Assembly (NCBI RefSeq): GCF_029168315.1
Contig: NZ_JARGYD010000002.1
Coordinates: forward strand, 124,001 to 188,000
Origin: Psychromarinibacter halotolerans
GTDB lineage: Bacteria > Pseudomonadota > Alphaproteobacteria > Rhodobacterales > Rhodobacteraceae
DNA: 64,000 bases
Direction of reading: 5' to 3'
A model generated the notes under the pieces. That model was not told the origin of the DNA, did no database searches, and saw only the letters and a list, made by a program, of their open reading frames with translations. Numbering within the stretch: the stretch's first letter is position 1; each line of letters starts with the position of its first letter. A program made the position numbers and the translations under genes. Of this stretch, positions 52,347 through 60,721 are shown one piece after another.

Positions 52347-53738
52347 TCAGAACTGGAAATAGATGAAGGGTGCGACGCCTTCTTGAGCGGTTGCAAACAA
52401 CGCGAAGATGCCGATTCCGAGAATCAGTGCCTGTAATTCCGGGGCAAGCCGGGCCAGCACCATCGTCGCGCGGTCGCGCCATGCCAGCGGCAGCCAGTTC
52501 ATCGCGAACCCGATTGCGATCAGGCCCCAGACGGTCGGGGTCAGCTCTGGGGCGGCGTAGCCCTCGGTCTTGCCGAAAGCGGCCAGCATCGACAGCGTGT
52601 CCGCGAAGTTGTGAGCGCGGAACGGAAGCCACAGCGCAGCGACGATGGCGAAGGTCAGGACGATGCCCAGCAGACGCGGCAGCGCCACGCCAAGCCCGCG
52701 AAAGCCACGCTCGATGGCCTGCCCCGCGCCGTGCAGGAACCCCCACAGGATAAAGTTCCAGCCCGCCCCGTGCCACAGGCCCGCCAGCGTCATGGTCAGC
52801 ACAAGCGTGAAGGATCGGCGGACCGTGCCGCCCTTGCTGCCGCCCATCGGGATGTAAAGATAATCGCGGATCCACGTGGACAGCGAGATATGCCACCGCT
52901 GCCAGAAATCGCGCAGGGACTCGGCGCGGTAGGGCTGGTTGAAGTTGCGGTTGAACTCGTACCCCAGCAGCAGCGCGACGCCGATGGCGATGTCGGAATA
53001 GCCCGAGAAGTCACAGTAGATCTGGATCGCATAGCCAAGCGTCGCCGTCAGCGCGGACAGCCAGTACTGGCCGTCCGGCAGCCCGAAAGCAGGATCGACC
53101 AGCATCACCGAAAGGTAGTTCGCGACGACCATCTTCTTGAACAGCCCCGACAGGATTAGCACCACCGCCGTCGCGCGGGCAACGGCATCGGGGCGGCGCG
53201 GGTTGTCGAGCTGCGGCAGGAAATGCGCGGCCCGCACGATCGGGCCCGCCACAAGCTGCGGGAAGAACGAGATGTACAGCGCGACGTCGAACGGGTTGCG
53301 GCAGGGCGTGATATGCCCCCGGTCCACGTCCATCACGTAGCTAATTGCCTGAAAGGTATAGAACGAGATCCCGACCGGCAGGATGACGGTCATCCATGTC
53401 AGGTCTCGGGCAAAGGCGGTGTCCTGCAGCAGCGCCTGCAGCTGGAACATGAAGAAGTCGAAGTACTTGAACACCGCCAGCACGCCCAGCATGGCGACGA
53501 TGCTGAGCACCTTCGACAGCCGCCGAAGTCCCGGCACCTTCACCCCTAGCCCCGCGCCCCACGCCACAAGCGACACAAAGGCCATCAGCAGGACAAAGCG
53601 CGGATCCCAAGCGGCGTAAAAGACGTAAGAGGCCAGAAGCAGCATGCCCTTGCGCAGGGCATTGCTGTTCCAGAATAGCCCGTTCAGCGCCAGGACAACG
53701 GCGAAGAACCCGATGAACTGGAGCGTCGGGAAGACCAT
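52347..53738 (-). CDS. MBOAT family O-acyltransferase (AlgI/PatA-like)
   Basis: 463 residues, ten or more membrane helices. MBOAT signature: FWQRWHISLSTWIRDYLYIPMG with its conserved Trp/His region and the catalytic histidine in AGLWHGAGWNFILWG. YAIQIYCDFSGYSDIAIGVA and GISFYTFQAISYVMDVDRG are also family hallmarks. Such proteins pass acetyl or other acyl groups across the inner membrane to an SGNH-type transferase, which acylates a periplasmic glycan. Here two SGNH genes lie directly upstream (3-base gap). There are no alginate biosynthesis genes, so AlgI itself is unlikely. Confidence 0.92.
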   Translation of the reverse strand: MVFPTLQFIGFFAVVLALNGLFWNSNALRKGMLLLASYVFYAAWDPRFVLLMAFVSLVAWGAGLGVKVPGLRRLSKVLSIVAMLGVLAVFKYFDFFMFQLQALLQDTAFARDLTWMTVILPVGISFYTFQAISYVMDVDRGHITPCRNPFDVALYISFFPQLVAGPIVRAAHFLPQLDNPRRPDAVARATAVVLILSGLFKKMVVANYLSVMLVDPAFGLPDGQYWLSALTATLGYAIQIYCDFSGYSDIAIGVALLLGYEFNRNFNQPYRAESLRDFWQRWHISLSTWIRDYLYIPMGGSKGGTVRRSFTLVLTMTLAGLWHGAGWNFILWGFLHGAGQAIERGFRGLGVALPRLLGIVLTFAIVAALWLPFRAHNFADTLSMLAAFGKTEGYAAPELTPTVWGLIAIGFAMNWLPLAWRDRATMVLARLAPELQALILGIGIFALFATAQEGVAPFIYFQF

Positions 53739-53741
53739 GGC

Positions 53742-54638
53742 TTACTGCAGGCCCGCAACCTCCACCGAGGGCGGATTGAAGATGCCGGGATTGTCCCGTT
53801 CAAGCGCCCGCAGGATGTTGTCCACGACAAGGTAATACCCGTTCGCGGTGAAATGCGATCCGTCGCCGGCGCGGATGGTGGTGCCTCCGGCGGTGGTGAC
53901 GAACTCGCCGCTGGGACCGGCCGCGAACGCGGGGATCGAGATGAAATGCGCGCCGGCCTTCAGCGCCTCTTCGCGGAACCAGACGTTCGCGCGGGTCAGC
54001 AGCGAATTGCGATGGGCATCGCGGTCGGGCGCCGGGCCAAGCCAGTAGACGACAGCGCCGGTCGCGGCGGCCGCCTGCAGCATCTTGCGCGCCTCGGCGC
54101 GATAGGCGGCCTCCCATTCGGGCGTGTCGTAGGGGACCGACCCACCCGCGGCATAGCGCAGGGGCTGGTTGTCGTTGGCGCCGAAGTGGAAGACTACGAC
54201 GTCGGGCCGGTTCGCGGCGGCCATCGCGGCAAAGTTGCCGGGCCAGTCGTAGAAATCGCCACGGGCCAGCCCGGTCGAGGTCTTGCCCCGGTTGTCGACG
54301 CTGACGGGCAGACCGCGGTTCGCGACGCGCTGTTTCATGAACATGCCGAACCCGTCGGCAAGGCTGTCGCCGACGATCATCATCCGCAGCGGCGCCTCGG
54401 GCGTGATGGCGCGCGTGACACGGGCCGGGATCGATCCCCCGGTGGGGGCGAAGAAGGCTTGCCGGTTCGGGCTGGGCGGCGGCGTGGTCACGGTTGTCTC
54501 GGTCTCTGCGGCGGCTTCCGGTGCAGGAGAATGGAACTCGACCGACAGATCCTGTGCGCCAGCGGAACGCGGCGGGGTGCTGCAGGCGGTCAGGCCAATC
54601 AGGACGAGGGGCAGAAGCGCCTTACTGAAGTTGAACAT
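53742..54638 (-). CDS. SGNH/GDSL hydrolase-like lipoprotein
   Basis: 298 residues. Start at 54638 gives a lipoprotein signal with lipobox LTAC (C19), so the protein is anchored in the envelope. A Pro/Thr-rich linker (about 30-65) precedes the SGNH domain: block I VGDSLADGFG with the serine, FHFGANDNQPL with the GxND block and GSHFTANGY with the Asp-x-x-His pair. This is the DUF459-like branch. With the MBOAT protein it probably completes transfer of an acyl group to a glycan, as PatB or AlgJ/AlgX do. Overlaps the other SGNH gene by 17 bases. Confidence 0.88.
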   Translation of the reverse strand: MFNFSKALLPLVLIGLTACSTPPRSAGAQDLSVEFHSPAPEAAAETETTVTTPPPSPNRQAFFAPTGGSIPARVTRAITPEAPLRMMIVGDSLADGFGMFMKQRVANRGLPVSVDNRGKTSTGLARGDFYDWPGNFAAMAAANRPDVVVFHFGANDNQPLRYAAGGSVPYDTPEWEAAYRAEARKMLQAAAATGAVVYWLGPAPDRDAHRNSLLTRANVWFREEALKAGAHFISIPAFAAGPSGEFVTTAGGTTIRAGDGSHFTANGYYLVVDNILRALERDNPGIFNPPSVEVAGLQ

Positions 54639-55386
54639 CTTGCAAAGCGATCCTGCGATTGTGATTCTCGATGACCTTCCCAAGGTCCGCCAGCACCACG
54701 CTTGCGACATAGTCGTAGCCCGGCTTCGTGAAATGCACCTTGTCGGCGGCGCGCAGCTGCATGAGCCGCCCCTCGAAGTTACCGTTCATCGAGAAGTCGC
54801 CGGTGCCGAAGGTGGTCAGTTCGTGGATATCGACGAAGGTGCCGCCCGCCTTGCGCACGGCGGCGGACTGCAGCTGCGAGATGATCCTGTAGGACGGCTC
54901 CCAGCTGGTATTGCCGACGACGGGCAGGCCGACCCAGTACAGCTTGGCCGAGTTCGCTTCCAGCGTGCGGGCAAGCGTCACGACACGCTGCTGGTACAGT
55001 GCGTTCCAGACCTCGGTATTGAAGCTTTCGCGGGTACGGCCGTTGCGAATCGTCGTGATGTCGTTGGCGCCCATCTGGACGATCACGATGTCGTTAGACT
55101 TGTCCTGCGGCTGGCCAGCTTTCGACACATAGCGGTGAATCCAGTCTTGGTCGGACGTCTTGGCAAGCCCGTCGGACACCGCCGTCAGGCGCACGACATT
55201 CATCGTGTCGCACTGGGCGAACACCCGGTACAGCGACGACCACAGGCCATCGGCCAGACTGTCCCCCAGCACGACGACGCGCATCGGCGTCTTCGGACAG
55301 GACGGAGCGTCCAGTGCCTGAGCCTGGCCCATCGTCGCGACCAGCGCCGAAAGGCCCAGAATGGCCCCCAAAAGGTAGTTCCTCAT
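54622..55386 (-). CDS. SGNH/GDSL hydrolase-like periplasmic protein
   Basis: 254 residues with a cleavable signal peptide (about 1-25, ending AQAL). Catalytic blocks are intact: VVVLGDSLADGLWSS, VIVQMGANDITTIRNG and KVHFTKPGYDYVA. Two cysteines in the mature N-terminal part (DAPSCPKTP, AQCDTMN) could pair. It resembles the lipoprotein encoded next but is shorter and not lipidated, so the two may have split roles (acyl transfer and release). A rare arrangement: two SGNH genes for one MBOAT gene. Confidence 0.88.
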   Translation of the reverse strand: MRNYLLGAILGLSALVATMGQAQALDAPSCPKTPMRVVVLGDSLADGLWSSLYRVFAQCDTMNVVRLTAVSDGLAKTSDQDWIHRYVSKAGQPQDKSNDIVIVQMGANDITTIRNGRTRESFNTEVWNALYQQRVVTLARTLEANSAKLYWVGLPVVGNTSWEPSYRIISQLQSAAVRKAGGTFVDIHELTTFGTGDFSMNGNFEGRLMQLRAADKVHFTKPGYDYVASVVLADLGKVIENHNRRIALQDVQLQ

Positions 55387-55418
55387 GCCTGCCCCCTCTC
55401 GGTTCTCGCTTTGTGTGC

Positions 55419-57647
55419 TCAGCCCTGCCGCGTCAGAGAGACGGCATATTCACGGATTGCCGACACCGTACCCGGCCCGGCTACCCCATCGACCGGCCCG
55501 CGATACAGGCCCGCGTCTCTCAATTTGGACTGAATGATCCGCACGACTTCGCGATCCCGGTTGTTCAGCTGTGTTGTCAGGCGGTCGGTCGCGGTGGGGT
55601 CGCCCTGTTGAAGCGCATCCCAGTAAAGATCGGCAGCCTGTTCTGCACTGGCAATACCGTTCACGCCGCGTTCGTGCAACTCGGCAAGGAAGGAATAGGC
55701 GTGCGTGTAGCCCTGTTCCACCGCCTTGCGCAGCCACTGGGCGGCCATGTCGTCATCCTGAGCGACCCCGGTTCCGGTCAGGTAATAGTACCCGACGAAG
55801 AATTCGGCCAAAGGGTTGCCTTGGTCTGCCACCGCCTTGGCGACGGCAAAGGCCTCGGGGCCGGACTTTCCGGGCACCAGATCCTTGGAATAGATCACCG
55901 TCAGGATCTCGTGGCTTAGCCAGTCGCCCATCTCGGCGCCCTTCGCGGCCAGTTCCTCGACCTTGTCGAGATCGACGCCCGCGCCGTCCTCGGGCGAATA
56001 GAAGCTATAGGCGGCAAGCCCGTAGGCGGCGGGCACCTCTTGTTCCATGCCAAAGGCATAGGCGGCCTTCGCCTCTTCGAAATTGCCAGCGGCCTGCGCG
56101 ATGCGGCCGATCATGGTGCGCAGCAGCCCGTCTTCGGGGAACTCGCGCGCGGCGGCTTCGCAGACGGCCACGGCGCGGGTCCGGTCGATGTCTTCCAGCT
56201 TGCGCGGGCCTTCGAACTGCGGAAGCCCGGCCAGTTCCAGACAGGGCTCGCGCATCGACTCGAGCTTCGAGATCATCGCAAGCGTCTGCGACACCTCGGC
56301 CTCTCCGTCACAGACGGTGCAGGACCGCATATAGGTTTCCAGCCGCGCGGGGTTGCGGGTGCGGACCGCCTCGGCCAGCAGGGCACGCTCTGCCTGATAG
56401 GCCTCGTCGGTCTCGATCTGCTCGATCTGCGCGTCGGCTTCCTCGCGGTAGGTGCAGGCGACGCAGCTTTCGGCATAGGCCCGCAGGGCGGACAGGTCGC
56501 CCGCCTCGCGCGCGGCGGCGAAATCGGACTGTTCCTGCGAATAGGCGGCGGCCTTCGCCTCGATCAGGTCGATCATCGTCGTCGCCTCGTCGCGGTGGGC
56601 GCACAGCACGCAGTTTTCGACATAGATCGCCAGACGCTCGCGGCTGTCGTCCTGCTTGATGCGGTCCCAGATCTCTTGTTCCAGCATCGCGGTGCGGGTC
56701 GCGTCTTCCATCGACTTCATCCGACCGGCAAGCTCGGCCTCGTTCGGACAATAGACGCAGGATTCAAGGAAGGTCTGAACGCTGGCGATGTCGTCCGATT
56801 CCATCAGGAACATCGCCTCGAACGTCTCGTGGTACAGGCGGTTTTCCATTTCCACGAAGGGCGCGGCAGGCTGGCCGACCACGGCGTGCTGCGGATCGTC
56901 CGTCGATTTCAGGATCAGGCTGTATGCCGGCCCGCACCCGCGCGAGTCGGCACGGCTTAGTGCCTCGGACAGGTAGGTTTCAACCTCGGCCATGCTGGAC
57001 ACACCGTCGGCGTCGCCAAAGGGGGCGCGGTCGGCCATGCCGCTGACCACGCTGTAATGGAGCGGTTGCCCGGCGGTGCATTGCGCGGCTTCGGCGCCCT
57101 CGACCATCAGTACCATCATGTCGAAGCCAAGCTGGTCCAGAACGGTCTGAAGCTCCGGCACCGCGCGCGGGAAGACATCGTCCCGGTCCACGATATGCAG
57201 GAACCCGACGTGGCGGTTCAGCGGATCGAACGCCTGCACGGCGGACCCAAGACGGCTGGCGAAATCCTCGGGCGTGAAATCGCCGTCGCCAAGGCCAAGC
57301 CGGAAGCCTTCCGCATTCGCCGAAAGCGTCGCGCGGGCGACAAGGAAGAACTGTTCGAACTGTTTGCCGGTCTCTGTCGGGGTGGACACGAAGGTCGACA
57401 CCGGGTTCGCGCGCAGACGGGCGGCGAACACTTCTTGGCGCACGGCATCGGCCTCTGGCAACGCGCCGATGGCAATCACGGGGGCGTCGGCGGGCAGGCT
57501 TTTGTCCAGCCCCGCTTCGGGGGCGGCACCGACGAACAGGATCTGCATACGCGGGTCTTCCTCGGCCGCGCGGACGGGCGCGGCGACGGAGACGGCGAAA
57601 AGCGTCAGAATGGACGCGAAAGTTCTGAAAGAGCGAGCCAGGGGCAC
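55419..57647 (-). CDS. Exported CxxC-repeat / Sel1-like / peptidoglycan-binding protein
   Basis: 742 residues with a signal peptide (1-27, APVRA-A). Residues 30-270 are a mixed alpha/beta region that I do not recognise. Four repeats follow, each with a CxxC: C297/C300, C346/C349, C395/C398 and C443/C446, spaced 49, 49 and 48 residues. The shared pattern is [FY]-x-x-[SN]-C-x-x-C with a following Glu-Ala helix. Sel1/TPR-like helices lie at about 510-690, with YYLTGTGVAQDDDMAAQWLRKA typical of Sel1. The last 45 residues (IIQSKLRDAGLYRGPVDGVAG) are a peptidoglycan_binding_1 domain. First gene of the seven-gene operon; the next starts 32 bases on. Confidence 0.75.
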   Translation of the reverse strand: MPLARSFRTFASILTLFAVSVAAPVRAAEEDPRMQILFVGAAPEAGLDKSLPADAPVIAIGALPEADAVRQEVFAARLRANPVSTFVSTPTETGKQFEQFFLVARATLSANAEGFRLGLGDGDFTPEDFASRLGSAVQAFDPLNRHVGFLHIVDRDDVFPRAVPELQTVLDQLGFDMMVLMVEGAEAAQCTAGQPLHYSVVSGMADRAPFGDADGVSSMAEVETYLSEALSRADSRGCGPAYSLILKSTDDPQHAVVGQPAAPFVEMENRLYHETFEAMFLMESDDIASVQTFLESCVYCPNEAELAGRMKSMEDATRTAMLEQEIWDRIKQDDSRERLAIYVENCVLCAHRDEATTMIDLIEAKAAAYSQEQSDFAAAREAGDLSALRAYAESCVACTYREEADAQIEQIETDEAYQAERALLAEAVRTRNPARLETYMRSCTVCDGEAEVSQTLAMISKLESMREPCLELAGLPQFEGPRKLEDIDRTRAVAVCEAAAREFPEDGLLRTMIGRIAQAAGNFEEAKAAYAFGMEQEVPAAYGLAAYSFYSPEDGAGVDLDKVEELAAKGAEMGDWLSHEILTVIYSKDLVPGKSGPEAFAVAKAVADQGNPLAEFFVGYYYLTGTGVAQDDDMAAQWLRKAVEQGYTHAYSFLAELHERGVNGIASAEQAADLYWDALQQGDPTATDRLTTQLNNRDREVVRIIQSKLRDAGLYRGPVDGVAGPGTVSAIREYAVSLTRQG
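56268..56795 (-). repeat. Four ~49-residue CxxC protein repeats
   Basis: Encodes residues about 285-460 of the exported protein. The four units carry CVYC, CVLC, CVAC and CTVC at nearly equal 48-49 residue spacing. Each is followed by an acidic helix (PNEAELAGRM, HRDEATTMID, YREEADAQIE, DGEAEVSQTL). The repeats are protein-level; the DNA has diverged. Confidence 0.85.
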
Positions 57648-58040
57648 AGGAAAAACTCCTCATGGACGTTGCGGAGGGTTCCGCATCGAGGCAGGTCGAC
57701 GGTAGTGCCGCCGACCCTATCCGACAACCGCCTGCCCCGGCTGTCCCCGGATTTGTGATCCGAGTCCCGCGACGCCCCCAAGCGATTGTTGCAGCCCGGG
57801 CACAAACGACGCCACCGGACCCTATCCACAGGCGCAGATTCCCGCACCGCGGCGAAGTCGAAAGGGAATCAGTTAACCATCATCCTGTGACCGCCCGGCG
57901 GGTTGCCATGCATTTCAGACCCGGAAACGCATGACTTTCATGGGCTTACAAAGCTGCATCTGAAATACGCGTCCCGCCCGACCGGGCGGCGCTCCGCCAC
58001 GGCGGGCGTGCGCCAGAACGTGACGCCCTGGGCAACCTTC
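57648..58040. other. Intergenic region between the envelope operon and the aldehyde dehydrogenase
   Basis: About 390 bases between divergent units, with no credible gene. An inverted repeat ATTTCAGA (57912-57919) / TCTGAAAT (57959-57966), 39 bases apart, may be an operator or a large loop. CCGCCC (57974-57979) / GGGCGG (57984-57989) is a short hairpin. The promoter of the envelope operon should lie in its left part, but I see no clear one. Confidence 0.4.
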
Positions 58041-58069
58041 TTGACACTGGCGAAACCGGAACGGCTAAT
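58041..58069 (+). promoter_or_regulatory. Sigma-70 type promoter for the dehydrogenase pair
   Basis: TTGACA (58041-58046), a 17-base spacer, GCTAAT (58064-58069). The -35 is perfect. Transcription would begin near 58076, about 23 bases before the aldehyde dehydrogenase start. Confidence 0.6.
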
Positions 58070-58098
58070 CCCGGCGAAGACAGACCGGATGAACGCCA

Positions 58099-59475
58099 AT
58101 GCCCAAGACCCTTGACCTGATCTCGCCGATCGACGGCTCGGTCTACCTGACCCGTGACTACCTGAGCCTCGACGCCGCCGTCGACGCCGCCGCCCGCGCC
58201 CGTGCCGCACAGCCCGGATGGGCTGCCTTGCCGCTGGAAGACCGGGTCGCGATGCTGCGCAAGGCGAACGAGATTATCGGCGCCTCGACCGACCGCATGG
58301 CGCTGGAACTGGCGCATCAGATGGGCCGCCCCGTGCGTTATGGCGGCGAGTTCGGCGGGTTCAGCGAACGGCTGACCTACATGGCCGATATCGCGGCAGA
58401 AGGGCTGGCCCACGACGTCATCGAAGACAGCGAAACCGCGCGCCGCGTGTTGAAGCGCATCCCTTGGGGAACGGTGCTGGTGATCGCGCCGTGGAATTAT
58501 CCCTACATGACCGCGATCAACACCGTCGCGCCCGCGCTGATCGCCGGGAACACGGTGATCCTGAAGCACGCGCAGCAGACGCTTCAGGTCGGCGAACGGC
58601 TGGCCGACGCCCTGCACGAAGCTGGTGTGCCGAAGGACGTGTTCCAGAACGTCGTCATCGACCACGACACCACCGGCACGCTGATTTCCGAACGCCACGT
58701 CGATTTCGTGAACTTCACCGGCTCGGTCGGCGGCGGCAAGGCGATCGAACGCGCGGCGGCAGGCACTTTCATCCCGGTGTCGACCGAACTGGGCGGCAAG
58801 GACCCCGGCTATGTCCGCGCCGATGCGGATGTGGACGCGGCGGTCGATGGGCTGATGGACGGGGCAATCTTCAACGCGGGCCAGTGCTGCTGCGGGATCG
58901 AGCGGATCTATGTCCACGAAAGCCTGTACGACGCCTTCGTCGAAAAGGCGGTCGCTTGGGCCGGGGCGCAGGTGCTGGGCAATCCGCTGGACACCGCCAC
59001 CACGCTTGGCCCGATGGCGCATGTCCGCTTCGCCGCCGAGGCCCGCGCACAGGTGGCCGAGGCGGTCGAGGCAGGCGCGACGGCGCATATCGCGACGATG
59101 CCCGCCGACGACGGCGGTGCCTACATGACGCCGCAGGTGCTGACCGGGGTCACCCACGATATGCGCGTGATGCGGGACGAGACCTTCGGTCCGGTGGTCG
59201 GCATCATGCGGGTGAAGGACGATGACGAAGCCGTCGCGCTGATGAACGATTGCCGCTTTGGTCTGACCGCTTCGATCTGGACGAACGACCCCGCCGCAGC
59301 CGAAGAGATCGGCGACCGGCTGGAAACCGGCACGGTCTTTCTGAACCGTTGCGACTATCTCGACCCGGCGCTGTGCTGGACGGGCTGCAAGGACACCGGC
59401 CGCGGCGCCGGGCTGTCGAAGCTGGCCTATCAGGCACTGACCCGCCCGAAATCCTACCATCTGAAGAAGGCGTAG
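58099..59475 (+). CDS. NAD(P)-dependent aldehyde dehydrogenase
   Basis: 458 residues, ALDH superfamily. It oxidises an aldehyde to an acid. Landmarks: the N-terminal swivel VLVIAPWNYPYMTAINTVAPALIAG, the NAD loop VNFTGSVGGGKAIERAA, the general base in VSTELGGKDPGYV and the catalytic cysteine in FNAGQCCCGIERIYVHES. The triple cysteine is notable. The start codon lies inside ...GCCATGCCC after the promoter at 58041. An alcohol dehydrogenase gene follows by 2 bases, so alcohol-to-acid oxidation is a reasonable inference. Substrate not assigned. Confidence 0.94.
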   Translation: MPKTLDLISPIDGSVYLTRDYLSLDAAVDAAARARAAQPGWAALPLEDRVAMLRKANEIIGASTDRMALELAHQMGRPVRYGGEFGGFSERLTYMADIAAEGLAHDVIEDSETARRVLKRIPWGTVLVIAPWNYPYMTAINTVAPALIAGNTVILKHAQQTLQVGERLADALHEAGVPKDVFQNVVIDHDTTGTLISERHVDFVNFTGSVGGGKAIERAAAGTFIPVSTELGGKDPGYVRADADVDAAVDGLMDGAIFNAGQCCCGIERIYVHESLYDAFVEKAVAWAGAQVLGNPLDTATTLGPMAHVRFAAEARAQVAEAVEAGATAHIATMPADDGGAYMTPQVLTGVTHDMRVMRDETFGPVVGIMRVKDDDEAVALMNDCRFGLTASIWTNDPAAAEEIGDRLETGTVFLNRCDYLDPALCWTGCKDTGRGAGLSKLAYQALTRPKSYHLKKA

Positions 59476-59477
59476 CC

Positions 59478-60623
59478 ATGTCCCCTACCGCGAACTGGTC
59501 CTATCCCACCGCTGTGCGCTTCGGCGCTGGCCGCATCTCGGAACTTGCCGAGGCCTGCCTTGCCGCCGGGATGTCGAAGCCGCTGCTGGTCACCGACCGC
59601 GGCCTTGCCGGGATGGAGATCACGTCAAAGACGCTGGACGTGGTCGAGGCGGCCGGGCTGGGCCGCGCCCTGTACGCAGAGGTCGATCCGAACCCGTCCG
59701 ACACCAACCTTGAAGAGGCGCTGAAGGTTTACCGTGAAGGCGGCTATGACGGCGTGGTCGCGTTCGGCGGCGGCTCGGGCCTCGATCTCGGCAAGACGCT
59801 GGCCTTCATGGCCGGGCAGACGCGCCCGGTCTGGGATTTCGAAGACATCGGAGACTGGTGGACCCGCGCCGATCCCGACGGCATCCACCCGATCGTCGCC
59901 GTGCCGACCACCGCCGGGACCGGGTCCGAGGTTGGCCGCGCCACGGTGCTGACCAACACGTCGAGCCACGAGAAGAAGATCATCTTCCACCCGAAGATGC
60001 TGCCCGCTGTCGTGATCTGCGACCCCGAGCTGACCGTGGGCATGCCAAAGCACATCACTGCCGGGACCGGTCTTGATGCCTTCGCGCACTGCGTCGAGGC
60101 CTATTCTTCGCCGCACTACCATCCGATGAGCCAAGGCATCGCGCTGGAAGGTATGAGGCTGGTGAAAGAGTTCCTGCCGCGCGCCTATGCCGACGGCACC
60201 GACATCGAAGCGCGCGCCGAGATGATGAGCGCGGCGGCGATGGGCGCGACGGCGTTCCAGAAGGGACTTGGCGCGATCCACTCGCTAAGCCATCCCATCG
60301 GCGCGCATCATCACACCCACCACGGCACCACCAACGCGGTGTTCATGCCGGTGGTCCTGAAGTTCAACGCCGACGCGATCCGCGACAAGTTCGACCGCGC
60401 CGCGGCCTATCTTGGCATCGACGGCGGCTTCGATGGGTTCTGCGATTTCGTCGACGGGTTCAACGACAGCCTCGGCATCCCGAAGACCCTGTCAGAGCTG
60501 GGCGTCAAAGACCCGGATCTGGACGTGTTGACCGCCGACGCGCTGAAAGACCCGTCCTGCGGCGGCAACCCGGTCGAAATGACCGCGGAAAACACGCGGC
60601 CGCTATACGAAGCGGTCCTTTAG
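59478..60623 (+). CDS. Iron-containing alcohol dehydrogenase
   Basis: 381 residues, type III ADH family. The NAD-binding GGGSGLDLGKTLAF and the loop PTTAGTGSEVGRATVLTN are intact. Metal ligands lie in TGLDAFAHCVEAYSSP and in HSLSHPIGAHHHTHHGTTNAV, which carries the conserved histidines. It oxidises a short alcohol or reduces an aldehyde. Co-transcribed with the aldehyde dehydrogenase (2-base gap), it probably hands over the aldehyde. Confidence 0.94.
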   Translation: MSPTANWSYPTAVRFGAGRISELAEACLAAGMSKPLLVTDRGLAGMEITSKTLDVVEAAGLGRALYAEVDPNPSDTNLEEALKVYREGGYDGVVAFGGGSGLDLGKTLAFMAGQTRPVWDFEDIGDWWTRADPDGIHPIVAVPTTAGTGSEVGRATVLTNTSSHEKKIIFHPKMLPAVVICDPELTVGMPKHITAGTGLDAFAHCVEAYSSPHYHPMSQGIALEGMRLVKEFLPRAYADGTDIEARAEMMSAAAMGATAFQKGLGAIHSLSHPIGAHHHTHHGTTNAVFMPVVLKFNADAIRDKFDRAAAYLGIDGGFDGFCDFVDGFNDSLGIPKTLSELGVKDPDLDVLTADALKDPSCGGNPVEMTAENTRPLYEAVL

Positions 60624-60721
60624 AATGCTGCGCCGCGGCTAGGCATCGCGGCGCGTCAGCCACCAGATATAGCGGCGGCGTACACTCCCACGCCGTTCGC
60701 TTAAACATTAGGCGGCATTTC
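60624..60721. other. Intergenic region after the alcohol dehydrogenase
   Basis: About 100 bases, moderately AT-rich around TTAAACATTAGG. This could be the -10 region of the folded RNA candidate that follows. No gene and no classical terminator for the dehydrogenase pair is visible. Confidence 0.3.

Noticed and set aside
52347..53738. Naming the MBOAT gene algI and the region an alginate cluster
   Set aside because: No polymerase, epimerase or other alginate genes are present; the neighbours point to peptidoglycan or another wall glycan.
56840..57560. A caspase-like domain in the N-terminal part of the CxxC-repeat protein
   Set aside because: Helical repeats and a PG-binding tail recall caspase-type proteins, but no His-Gly / Gln-Ala-Cys-type catalytic pair can be seen in residues 30-270.
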